Positions 6,810-13,192 of a stretch of DNA of 15,880 bases are shown in pieces. This stretch comes from Haloarculaceae archaeon (GTDB lineage: Archaea > Halobacteriota > Halobacteria > Halobacteriales > Haloarculaceae): the NCBI GenBank assembly GCA_018609945.1, contig JAHENO010000305.1, positions 1 through 15,880 of the forward strand, written 5' to 3'. Both the position numbers and the translations under genes were made by a program. Position 1 is the stretch's first letter. Every line of letters begins with the position of its first letter. The notes under the pieces were generated by a model. It worked only from the letters and a program-made list of their open reading frames with translations, was not told the DNA's origin and ran no database searches.

Positions 6810-7388
6810 TCACTCCCCGTCGAATCGCTCGGCGGCGGACTCGAAGTCGAGTTCGGACTGCTCGCGGGCCCGGCGGGACTCGCGCTCGGCGACGGCCTCG
6901 GGGTCCGGCGCGACGTCGTCGTCGACCCGCGCCCACGACCCGTGGACCTTCGCGTGACACCACCGACAGAGGTAGACCGTGATCTCGTGGGCCGGCAGGT
7001 CGCTCCCGTCTTCCCCGGGACTGGTACCCTCGCCGGTCCCGGCGTCGGCGTACGAGAGGTGGTGTTCCTCCAGCAGCGGGCGCTCGTCGTCGTGGGCGAG
7101 ACGGACCTCCTCGAGCCCACACCGGGCACACTCGCGGTCGTGGTCGCGACAGCGGAAGTGCGGGCAGTCGACCCACTCCCAGGGGCCGGTCGGGCCGGAT
7201 TCGTCGGGATCGCCGGCGACCGGACACCGGTACTCCTCGCGGCGCCGCTCCCGGGCGAACTGGGGGTCCCGGTCGCCGTGTTCGACCGCGAACCGACACC
7301 GGCCGTCCTCGGCGAGGAAGTCACAGCGGTCGACGTGCTCGTAGGGGTCGTCGACGCCGACCGGCGTCCCAGCGTCGGTCTTCTCCAT
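6810..7388 (-). CDS. HNH-endonuclease-like Cys-rich protein
   Basis: This is a 192-residue cytoplasmic protein. The C-terminal half has an HNH-like arrangement: CARCG (87-91), LEEHHLSY with H109/H110, then LCRWCHAKVHG with C141, C144, H145 and H149. The pairs C87/C90 and C141/C144 would bind zinc. The usual central Asn is not obvious before the LCxxCH segment. Residues 22-80 hold five more cysteines (C22, C31, C55, C75, C80), in a Cys-rich region with FxxxxRRxxxYRCPV-type spacing that may form a second metal site. It appears to belong to a haloarchaeal conserved family rather than a restriction system, since no methylase or mobile gene lies nearby. ATG at 7388 lies 59 bases from the divergent DUF192 start. 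Nuclease activity is possible but untested. Confidence 0.75.
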   Translation of the reverse strand: MEKTDAGTPVGVDDPYEHVDRCDFLAEDGRCRFAVEHGDRDPQFARERRREEYRCPVAGDPDESGPTGPWEWVDCPHFRCRDHDRECARCGLEEVRLAHDDERPLLEEHHLSYADAGTGEGTSPGEDGSDLPAHEITVYLCRWCHAKVHGSWARVDDDVAPDPEAVAERESRRAREQSELDFESAAERFDGE

Positions 7389-7417
7389 GGGGCAGGGTAG
7401 GGGTCCACGGGGCTAAC

Positions 7418-7423
7418 GTTTTT
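7418..7423 (+). promoter_or_regulatory. Possible box A in the HNH/DUF192 divergent promoter
   Basis: The run GTTTTT lies 25-30 bases before the DUF192 ATG in an otherwise GC-rich 59-base divergent gap. The overlapping minus-strand AACGTTAGCC could serve the HNH gene. Both matches to an archaeal box A are weak. Confidence 0.3.
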
Positions 7424-7447
7424 CACCGAACTGCGCGAGGCGGTGGT

Positions 7448-7822
7448 ATGCGCGTCGTCCACGAGCCGGCAGACGGCGGCGAGCGGCGGGTGCTCGCGAC
7501 CGAGGTCGAAGTCGCCGACTCGGCGCTGACACGGGCGAAGGGGCTCATGTTCCGGCGGTCGGTCCCCGAGGAGTTCGCGCTCGTGATGGACCTCGGCGGC
7601 GGATTGCTCTCGCGGGGTCCCGCGCGCCAGGCCGTCCACATGCTGTTCGTGCCCTTTCCCATCGACGTCGTCTGGCTCGTCGACGACGAGGTCCAGAAGA
7701 CCGCTCGCCTCTCGCCGTGGACCGGGATCGGCGTCGGCAAGGCGGACCGCATCGTCGAGTTCCCGGCCGGAGTCGCGGACGACGTCGCCGCCGGGGACGT
7801 TGTTCGCACCGTCGAGGAATAG
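7448..7822 (+). CDS. DUF192 family protein
   Basis: This 124-residue protein carries the DUF192 signature in order: TRAKGLMFRRSVPEEFALV (28-46), then HMLFVPFPIDVVWLVDD (64-80) in place of the usual W-M-x-x-M-x-x-P-L-D strand, then a P-W-T turn (90-92) and the closing IVEFPAGVADDVAAGD (102-117). The length is normal for the cytoplasmic form and there is no signal peptide. The family's biochemical role is not established, so none is proposed. It starts divergently from the HNH gene and is followed by a small zinc-finger gene that has its own TATA-like box. Confidence 0.88.
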   Translation: MRVVHEPADGGERRVLATEVEVADSALTRAKGLMFRRSVPEEFALVMDLGGGLLSRGPARQAVHMLFVPFPIDVVWLVDDEVQKTARLSPWTGIGVGKADRIVEFPAGVADDVAAGDVVRTVEE

Positions 7823-7843
7823 TGGTGTCGCGACGAGGGCGAG

Positions 7844-7850
7844 ATTATAT
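7844..7850 (+). promoter_or_regulatory. TATA box of the small zinc-finger gene
   Basis: ATTATAT lies 27-33 bases before the ATG at 7877, the expected position for a leaderless transcript, and stands out in GC-rich surroundings. Confidence 0.65.
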
Positions 7851-7876
7851 CACCGGCCGGGTCGAACCGACCAGCC

Positions 7877-8122
7877 ATGACCGAGACGTGTCCGGTGTGT
7901 GGCGACGTGGTCGAACACCGCCGAACCGAGCGCGCGGGGTCGGGGGACCTCGACGCGGGTGGCGGTGCCGGCGCGTCGTTCGACATCGACGACCTCTGTG
8001 CCGTCGAGGAGGAGACGCGCTGGGACCGGATCTGCACCGCCGCGGCCACGGACGAGGAAACCGAGGGCGGCGACGCGCCAGTACTGGCGATATACTATCA
8101 CTTCTTCGGAGACGGCGAGTGA
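7877..8122 (+). CDS. Small CPxCG zinc-finger protein
   Basis: This acidic protein has 81 residues. It opens METC-type as MTETCPVCGDVVEHRRTE, giving a CPxCG half-finger (C5, C8). Two further cysteines, C41 (DLCAVEE) and C53 (RICTAAA), could complete a zinc site. A short hydrophobic strand, VLAIYYHFF, lies near the C-terminus. Haloarchaea encode many such very small CPxCG proteins, mostly of unknown function, some tied to regulation or stress. No other domain is recognised. The strong TATA-like box and GTG/ATG-free leader support it as a real, separately transcribed gene just before the isopropylmalate synthase gene. Confidence 0.75.
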   Translation: MTETCPVCGDVVEHRRTERAGSGDLDAGGGAGASFDIDDLCAVEEETRWDRICTAAATDEETEGGDAPVLAIYYHFFGDGE

Positions 8123-8147
8123 GTCCCGAACGCCGCAATCGGGAAGG

Positions 8148-8155
8148 TTTATAAG
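8148..8155 (+). promoter_or_regulatory. TATA box of the isopropylmalate/citramalate synthase gene
   Basis: TTTATAAG is the best archaeal box A in the window. Transcription would be expected to begin near 8175-8182, a few bases before the ATG at 8187 and the GTG at 8194. Confidence 0.75.
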
Positions 8156-8186
8156 CGTTCACGACGGCAGAGGGAAGTAGGGTATC

Positions 8187-8240
8187 ATGTCCCGTGATCG
8201 ATTTATTCGGGGGCCACCCCGAAACAGACGCACTCAGTGA
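8187..8240 (+). other. Overlapping 17-codon upstream ORF at the leuA/cimA start
   Basis: The first ATG after the TATA box (8187) opens a frame different from the synthase. It encodes MSRDRFIRGPPRNRRTQ and stops at 8238-8240, overlapping the first 47 bases of the synthase frame. It has no Leu run, so it is not a classical Leu attenuator peptide. It may be chance, a translational brake, or a sign that the true N-terminus was shifted by a small indel. Confidence 0.3.
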
Positions 8241-9732
8241 CGTTGACGACGTACAGTTTCTCGATACCACGCTCCGGGATGGCGAGCAAGCCCCGGGTGT
8301 CTCGCTGACGCCCGAGGAGAAGGCACGCGTCGCCCGCAGGCTCGACGCCGCCGCGATCGACGTCATCGAGGCGGGCAGCGCCTGCACCGGGCCGGGCGAG
8401 CGCGCAACCATCGACCGGGTGACCGACCTCGACCTAGACGCGACAGTGACGAGCTTCTGCCGCGGGCTCGAACGCGACATCGACCTCGCGCTGGAGTGTG
8501 ACGTCGACGGCGTCAACCTCGTCGTCCCGGCGAGCGACAGGCACGTCACCACGAAGGTCGGCACCAGCCACGACGAGAACGTCCACAACACCGCCGAGTT
8601 GGTCGCGTACGCAAAGGACCACGGCCTCTGGGTCGAGGTCATCGGCGAGGACGGCTCCCGGGCCGACGTGGACTACCTCGAAGAGCTGATGGCTGCCTCG
8701 CTGGAGGCGGGTGCCGACAGGGTCTGTTACGCCGACACCGTCGGCCACGCGACGCCCGACCGCACCCTCGAATGCGTCTCCCGGCTGGCCGACCTCGGTC
8801 CCACGAGCACGCACACCCACGACGACCTCGGGCTCGCGGTGACGAACGCACTGGTGTCGGTCGCCGCGGGGGCCGACCTCGTCCACGGCACCATCAACGG
8901 CATCGGCGAGCGCGCGGGCAACGTCGCCCTCGAGGAGGTCGCCATCGCGCTGGACCACGGCTACGGCGTCGAGCCGATGGACCTCACCGAGGTCTACGGC
9001 CTGGCCCAGCTGGTGGCGAAGCTGACCGGCATCCCGCTCGCGCCGAACAAGGCCGTCGTCGGGCAGAACGCATTCACCCACGAGTCGGGCATCCACACCG
9101 ACGGCACCCTCAAGGACGACGCGATGTACGAGCCCTACCCGCCCGAGAAGGTGGGCCGCGAGCGCCGGCTGGCGCTCGGCAAACACGCCGGCCGGGCCGG
9201 CGTCGAAGCCGCGCTCTCGGAACACGACGTGGAGGTCGACGACGGGCAACTCGCGGAGATTGTCGACCGCGTCAAGGCCATCGGGGACCGCGGGAAGCGG
9301 GTCACCGACGCCGACCTGCTCACCATCGCCGAGGACGTGAAGGGTGCCGACCGCGACCGCACGGTCGAACTGCTCGACCTCACCGCAGTCAGCGGCGTCA
9401 ATCCGCCCACTGCGAGCGTTCGCCTGGACGTGGCCGGCGAGACGCGCAAGGAAGCCGCCACTGGCTCGGGCCCCGTCGACGCGGCGATGAACGCCGCCGA
9501 GAACGCCCTGAGCCACGAGGTCGACGCCTCGCTGGAGTCGTACCACGTCGACGCCATCACCGGCGGGACCGACGCCGTCGTCACCGTCGAGGTGGAGATG
9601 GCCCGCGGCGACGACCACGTGACCGTCACCGCTTCCGACTCGGACATCACCTCCGCCTCGGTGACAGCGATGGTCGACGCGATGGATCGGCTCGTTACCG
9701 ACGAGGGCGAGCAGGTCATCGCTGACGACTAA
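8194..9732 (+). CDS. 2-isopropylmalate synthase or (R)-citramalate synthase
   Basis: This 512-residue enzyme condenses acetyl-CoA with a 2-oxo acid, either 2-oxoisovalerate (leucine pathway) or pyruvate (citramalate route to isoleucine). The DRE-TIM signature is LDTTLRDGEQAPG (23-35). The metal-binding HTHDDLG lies at 207-213, followed by GTINGIGERAGN (232-243) and THESGIHTDG (295-304). The last 130 residues form the regulatory LeuA-type domain with AVSGVNPPTASVRL. Length and domain order are normal. The frame opens with GTG at 8194 and no in-frame ATG precedes the catalytic motif. It is not followed by ilv or leu genes; instead a hairpin cluster follows at once. Which substrate it uses cannot be decided here. 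Confidence 0.92.
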   Translation: MIDLFGGHPETDALSDVDDVQFLDTTLRDGEQAPGVSLTPEEKARVARRLDAAAIDVIEAGSACTGPGERATIDRVTDLDLDATVTSFCRGLERDIDLALECDVDGVNLVVPASDRHVTTKVGTSHDENVHNTAELVAYAKDHGLWVEVIGEDGSRADVDYLEELMAASLEAGADRVCYADTVGHATPDRTLECVSRLADLGPTSTHTHDDLGLAVTNALVSVAAGADLVHGTINGIGERAGNVALEEVAIALDHGYGVEPMDLTEVYGLAQLVAKLTGIPLAPNKAVVGQNAFTHESGIHTDGTLKDDAMYEPYPPEKVGRERRLALGKHAGRAGVEAALSEHDVEVDDGQLAEIVDRVKAIGDRGKRVTDADLLTIAEDVKGADRDRTVELLDLTAVSGVNPPTASVRLDVAGETRKEAATGSGPVDAAMNAAENALSHEVDASLESYHVDAITGGTDAVVTVEVEMARGDDHVTVTASDSDITSASVTAMVDAMDRLVTDEGEQVIADD

Positions 9733-9799
9733 ATTTTTACTTCGGGGGGTGTCCTCGCGCCTTCGGCGCTGCGGGCACCCCCGCTCGCAAAAATTTAGT
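9728..9799 (+). terminator. Nested inverted repeat after the synthase gene
   Basis: Outer arms ACTAAATTTTT (9728-9738) and AAAAATTTAGT (9789-9799) are perfectly complementary, and the synthase stop codon TAA sits inside the left arm. A GC-rich inner stem (CGGGGGGTG at 9743-9751 with CACCCCCG at 9776-9783) and a small hairpin GCGCC-TTC-GGCGC (9757-9769) lie within. The T-rich and A-rich arms make it read as a terminator in either direction. Confidence 0.65.
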
Positions 9800-9921
9800 A
9801 CAAAAACGACCTCGGCACTCGCTTCGCTCGCGGCTTCGCCGCTCGCCTTCCGAGACGCTCCTGTCGTCGCGTCTCGCGTCGCTCGCGCCGAGCGAACCGC
9901 CTCGCTGCGCTCGGCGGATGC
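9800..9921. repeat. Hairpin-rich noncoding stretch
   Basis: This stretch is made of short inverted repeats built on CGCTTCGCTCGC-like words. Clear stems are CGAGACGC (9851-9858) with GCGTCTCG (9869-9876), and CGCCGAGCG (9886-9894) with CGCTCGGCG (9908-9916). No convincing gene lies on either strand. Such words are common between haloarchaeal genes; here they add to the terminator just upstream and separate the synthase from the zinc-ribbon gene. Confidence 0.55.
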
Positions 9922-9959
9922 TTGACTATGTTTGTATGGATAGGCTTCATAGCAGCGCA

Positions 9960-9965
9960 CTTTAC
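9960..9965 (+). promoter_or_regulatory. TATA-like box of the zinc-ribbon gene
   Basis: CTTTAC lies about 27 bases before the ATG at 9988, in a locally AT-richer stretch (9920-9985), which supports that start for a leaderless transcript. Confidence 0.45.
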
Positions 9966-9987
9966 CGACTTCTCGCATGATCTAGTC

Positions 9988-10206
9988 ATGCCGGGACGTC
10001 TCAGGCAGTGGGTAAAATCGACCCTCGACGGCGGAGAGGACATGACGGAGGAGCGTGACCCGTCGGCCGGGACCGGGACACCGGCAGAGCTGTACGCGTG
10101 TCCGGAGTGCTCGAAAACGTACATCGGCCGGGATATGGTGACGTGTCCGACCTGTGAGGCGGGTCTGGACACGGTTCCGAACGAGCAGGACCTCGGGATG
10201 GAGTGA
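9988..10206 (+). CDS. Small zinc-ribbon protein
   Basis: This protein has 72 residues. A short basic N-terminus (MPGRLRQWVKSTLDGGE) leads to an acidic linker and then a zinc ribbon with two CPxC knuckles, YACPECSKTY and TCPTCEAG, spaced for a single four-Cys zinc site. ATG at 9988 is chosen because the frame further upstream runs through promoter DNA and a TATA-like box sits 27 bases before it; an internal ATG at 10042 is the alternative. It converges on the HAD gene with 19 bases between. Small zinc ribbons of this type are common in haloarchaea, and no specific role can be assigned. Confidence 0.72.
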   Translation: MPGRLRQWVKSTLDGGEDMTEERDPSAGTGTPAELYACPECSKTYIGRDMVTCPTCEAGLDTVPNEQDLGME

Positions 10207-10225
10207 CCGAAGCACCGGCCGAGCG

Positions 10226-10894
10226 TCACCGAGGGCCGCCGGCCCGGAGAATATCGACGACTTCGGCCAGTCCCTCGACGTCGTAGGCCGGCTCGACGTC
10301 GGGCGAACCGTTGTCGTTGTGCGCTCTCCGGATGTACGCGACGTCCAGGCCCGCCCGGTGGCCAGCCTCGACATCGCTCTCGCTGTCACCGACATAGAGT
10401 GGGTTCTCGACAGCGAGGTCGGCCATCGCGTCCTCGAGGAACGTGGGGTGGGGTTTCTTGCGGTCGAGGCTCCCGGGAGTCGGGGCGCGTGCCCGGACGG
10501 TGTCGACGTGCCGGGAGAGTCCGTAGCGGTCGAGGACGGTCTCGACGATGCGGGCCTGATTGTTGCTGACGACGCCGACCGGAGTGTCGACGCGCGACAG
10601 GGCGTCGACGTCGTCGTATGGGACCTTCACGTCCTCGCGGACCCGCGCGAGCAGCGCGTCCCGGACGCGGTCGTCGCGGGCGCGCCACAGCCGGTCGGGG
10701 TCGACGCCGTAGCGGTCGCTCACCTCGCGGAGTCCCTCGCGGCTGGCGCGGATGTCGATCGTGTCGACGGCGTCGGGGGCGGGATCGTCGACGCCGACGT
10801 CCCGGAAGGCCGCGGTGGCAGCCTCCGCGAGCGTCGAGCCGTCGTCGATAGTCACGAGGACGCCGTCGTGGTCGAGCAAGAGCCCGTCGTACAT
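10226..10894 (-). CDS. HAD-superfamily hydrolase (phosphatase-like)
   Basis: This is a 222-residue protein with all four HAD motifs. DHDGVLV gives nucleophile D8 and acid/base D10. VVSNNQ gives S110, KKPHP gives K147, and YVGDSESD gives D170 and D174. The helical cap inserted after motif I (about 18-95) is of the C1 type seen in phosphoglycolate phosphatase-like enzymes. Motif I reads DHDG rather than DFDG or DLDG. The ATG abuts the stop codon of the bifunctional-nuclease gene without a gap, so the two are co-transcribed and probably translationally coupled. The substrate is unknown; a small phosphometabolite or nucleotide is the usual kind for the family. Confidence 0.88.
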   Translation of the reverse strand: MYDGLLLDHDGVLVTIDDGSTLAEAATAAFRDVGVDDPAPDAVDTIDIRASREGLREVSDRYGVDPDRLWRARDDRVRDALLARVREDVKVPYDDVDALSRVDTPVGVVSNNQARIVETVLDRYGLSRHVDTVRARAPTPGSLDRKKPHPTFLEDAMADLAVENPLYVGDSESDVEAGHRAGLDVAYIRRAHNDNGSPDVEPAYDVEGLAEVVDILRAGGPR

Positions 10895-11377
10895 TCAGAA
10901 GGGGTCCTCGCCGAGACCGCCACCGCCCATCCCCGGGTCGTCGTCCTCGGTCTCGAAGGCCTCAGGGGGGCGGCCAGCCTCGTCGACCACGTCGTCTGTG
11001 ACGATGATCGGACAGTCGACGCGCAACGCCAGAGCGATGCCATCGGAGGGCCGGGCGTCGAAGACCGCCTGCTTGCGTTCGCCGCCGTGGTACTGCTCCG
11101 TGTCGATTTTCGCGTAGAACGTCCCGTCCGCGAGGTCGTCGATGCGCACGCGGTCGATGGCCGCGCCGAACTCGGCGACCATCTCGACGAACAGGTCGTG
11201 GGTGAGCGGCCGCTCGAACGGCTCCCCCTCCAGGGCGAGTTGCATCGACTGGGCCTGGTCGGAGCTGATGAAGATGGGGATGAGTTCCTCCCGGGCCTGC
11301 AGAACGACGACGGGCGCGCCCGGGCCCTCGTCGCTGACGCCGACACCGACACCTTCGACTGAAGCCTCGTGTTCCAT
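10895..11377 (-). CDS. Bifunctional nuclease (DUF151) family protein
   Basis: This 160-residue protein resembles the BFN/DUF151 family: PVVVLQAREELIPIFIS (22-38), SMQLALEGEPFERPLTHDL (44-62), and the diagnostic DARPSDGIALALRVDCPI (107-124). DNase/RNase activity has been reported for plant members, and a bacterial member is known from Thermotoga; the haloarchaeal role is unknown. The last 20 residues are an acidic, Gly-rich tail (DDDPGMGGGGLGEDPF), probably disordered. ATG at 11377 is preferred over in-frame codons upstream because a TATA-like box lies 22-29 bases before it. It heads a two-gene operon with the HAD hydrolase. Confidence 0.85.
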   Translation of the reverse strand: MEHEASVEGVGVGVSDEGPGAPVVVLQAREELIPIFISSDQAQSMQLALEGEPFERPLTHDLFVEMVAEFGAAIDRVRIDDLADGTFYAKIDTEQYHGGERKQAVFDARPSDGIALALRVDCPIIVTDDVVDEAGRPPEAFETEDDDPGMGGGGLGEDPF

Positions 11378-11398
11378 AGCCACAGTTAGGGACGCAGG

Positions 11399-11406
11399 TA
11401 TGAAAA
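11399..11406 (-). promoter_or_regulatory. TATA-like box of the DUF151 gene
   Basis: On the minus strand TTTTCATA lies 22-29 bases before the ATG at 11377, which fits a leaderless start. No equally clear box was found for the divergent metallo-beta-lactamase gene. Confidence 0.45.
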
Positions 11407-11486
11407 GACTGTCCGCACGCACAGCCCGGAGAGGGTACCGGGACAGAAGGGGGAGAGCTAACTGCATGGCCGTCCAACGCTGTCGT

Positions 11487-12242
11487 ATGACACTAGCTCA
11501 CGACGGGCTCACGGTCGACTGGCTGGGATACGCGACCATCCGGGTCGAGGGCGCCGACACCGTCGTCTACGTCGACCCCGGCCGGTACGGCGTCCTCTCG
11601 GGCAAGTGGACCCCGCCCAGCGACGCGGCCCGTGGCGCCCATCCGCCGGCGCGGGACTACCGCGCCGAGGACGGCGACGTCGTGTTCGTCACCCACCGCC
11701 ACCACTACGATCCCGACGGCATCGACCGCGTGGCCGACGACGACGCGACGGTCGTCGTCTTCGATGGCATCGACGTCAGCGAGACGGCACGGACCGACAC
11801 CCGGCCAGCCGACCTCCCGTACGAGGTCCGGCAGGTCGGGATGGAGGACGACGGCGTCGTGGACGGCGTCCCCTTCTGGACGGTGCCGGCCTACAACCAT
11901 CCCGATGGACCCCACACTCGCCCCGACGGCTCGCCGGTCCACTCGGAGGGCTTTGGCTGTGGCTACCTGCTCGCGGTCGACGGGACGCGTCTGTTCTACC
12001 CCGGCGACTCGGACGTCCTCGACGGCCACGCCGAACTCGACGTGTCGCTGTTTCTCCCCTCCATCGACGACACCTTCTCGATGGGTGGCCAGCAGGCGGT
12101 GGACCTCTGCGTGGAGATGGGCCCCGACCTCGTGTGCCCCGTCCACTACAACACGTTCGACGCGCTCGAAGCGGACTCGGGAGCCTTCGCCGCCGCAGTG
12201 GCCAGGGGTGGCGTCCCCGTCGTCCTCGACGAAGGTGAGTGA
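11487..12242 (+). CDS. Metallo-beta-lactamase-fold hydrolase, UlaG-like
   Basis: This is a 251-residue cytoplasmic protein with the MBL order of an UlaG-like enzyme. It opens LTVDWLGYATIRVEG (8-22), has YVDPG (28-32), then the metal site VTHRHHYDPDGID (68-80) with H70, H72 and D75, then H138 (YNHPD), GDSD (173-176), and H220 in PVHYNTF. The HRHHYD arrangement deviates by about one residue from the textbook HxHxDH. ATG at 11487 is used; an in-frame ATG at 11466 would add seven residues. It converges on the GATase1-like gene with 70 bases between, in which I see no gene or clear terminator. The substrate cannot be inferred. Confidence 0.86.
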   Translation: MTLAHDGLTVDWLGYATIRVEGADTVVYVDPGRYGVLSGKWTPPSDAARGAHPPARDYRAEDGDVVFVTHRHHYDPDGIDRVADDDATVVVFDGIDVSETARTDTRPADLPYEVRQVGMEDDGVVDGVPFWTVPAYNHPDGPHTRPDGSPVHSEGFGCGYLLAVDGTRLFYPGDSDVLDGHAELDVSLFLPSIDDTFSMGGQQAVDLCVEMGPDLVCPVHYNTFDALEADSGAFAAAVARGGVPVVLDEGE

Positions 12243-12312
12243 CATCGTCGAATCTGTCGGGTCGTGACGTGGTCGGACGAGGGAGTGAGGGACTGTGCGA
12301 GACGGGACCGTG

Positions 12313-13065
12313 TCAGCCGTCCGCCAGCCACCCGACCACGTTCGACCAGAGGGTCGGATAGTGCCCCCAGTCGGTAAACGCCGGCGACCCCCAGTGGGGA
12401 GCGCAGTCGCTCGTGAACGCGCCGGCGCGTCCGTGGCCGTGGTCGCCGACGACGAGGAGCGGGTCGCCGTTGACTCGCGCGAGCGTCGTGGCGTCGTCGT
12501 CCGGCGCCACCCGGTTGTATCCCAGGAAGTGTGGCCACTCGTCCGGGAGCCCTCGGGTGATCGGGTGGTCGGGGTCGACGATATCCGGGACGACACCCTC
12601 GGAGCGTTCGACGCGGTCGTCGAAGGGGTCGAGCGACACCGGCAGTGTCTCTTCGAGGACCGAACCGCGGTAGCCACCTTCGCCCTTGATACCCTGGAAG
12701 GACATGTATCCGCCAATCATCAGCAGCCCGCCACCGTCGCGGACGTAGCGATCGAGGAGTTCGAGGCGGTTGGGCCGTCGCTCGAAGTCGTTGAACGTGC
12801 TCGGCGGAATCGCGAGCGTGTCGTACCCGATGTCGCTCAGGACGACGACGTCGTACGCGCCGAGAGCGTCCGGCGTCTCCGGGAAGTCGCTCGCTGCCTC
12901 GTGACAGGGCATGTACTCGACGCCGACCCCCTCGGCGGCGAGCGCGTCCCGGAGGTGGTCGGCTCCCTCCGTGTAGTCGCCGCGGTAGAACATGTCGAAC
13001 CCCTTCACGTGGAGTTCGACCGTCTGCCAGGACTCGCCGACGAGCAGGACCTCGGTGGCTGACAT
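12313..13065 (-). CDS. GATase1-like family protein, probably without catalytic Cys
   Basis: This protein has 250 residues and resembles the putative glutamine amidotransferase family with a flavodoxin-like class I GATase fold. Segments in order are SWQTVELHVKGFDMF (12-26), YDVVVLSDIGYDTL (76-89), DGGGLLMIGGYMSFQGI (109-125), DDRVE (150-154), WPHFLGYNRV (177-186), and the closing GRAGAFTSDCAPHWG (213-227). At the nucleophile elbow (IGGYMSFQG) no cysteine is present, so glutamine hydrolysis is doubtful and the protein may be a binding or structural relative. The ATG at 13065 is about 70 bases from an ATTAAA box, giving a leader of roughly 45-50 bases. It is transcribed divergently from the glycosyltransferase gene. 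Confidence 0.82.
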   Translation of the reverse strand: MSATEVLLVGESWQTVELHVKGFDMFYRGDYTEGADHLRDALAAEGVGVEYMPCHEAASDFPETPDALGAYDVVVLSDIGYDTLAIPPSTFNDFERRPNRLELLDRYVRDGGGLLMIGGYMSFQGIKGEGGYRGSVLEETLPVSLDPFDDRVERSEGVVPDIVDPDHPITRGLPDEWPHFLGYNRVAPDDDATTLARVNGDPLLVVGDHGHGRAGAFTSDCAPHWGSPAFTDWGHYPTLWSNVVGWLADG

Positions 13066-13132
13066 GTGGGTTCAGTGTGTGCCGACCGTCTTCAGGATTG
13101 GGTCCCGGTCGCCGGGCTGCTGCATGCCAAAC

Positions 13133-13142
13133 CGGTTTAATC
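13133..13142. promoter_or_regulatory. Shared TATA-like box in a divergent promoter
   Basis: The stretch reads CGGTTTAATC on the plus strand and GATTAAACCG on the minus strand, so it can serve as box A both ways: for the glycosyltransferase (+) and the GATase1-like gene (-). It overlaps the 10-bp palindrome AAACCGGTTT (13129-13138), a possible operator for both. Confidence 0.45.
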
Positions 13143-13192
13143 CGGCTGAAATCGCCAGCAAGACGGGCTGAGCGTCGCCCCGGCTGAAGTGG

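Noticed and set aside
6810..7388. HNH gene as part of a restriction-modification or homing system
   Set aside because: No methyltransferase, intron or intein signature lies nearby and the protein has haloarchaeal composition like its neighbours.
8434..9978. Long open frame antisense to the isopropylmalate/citramalate synthase gene
   Set aside because: It mirrors the synthase codons in a GC-rich genome, has no recognisable motif, and its start region is the hairpin-rich intergenic DNA.
13072..13124. Short 17-codon frame in the leader of the GATase1-like gene
   Set aside because: Its ATG lies only about 10 bases after the TATA-like box, so it would probably not be in the transcript.
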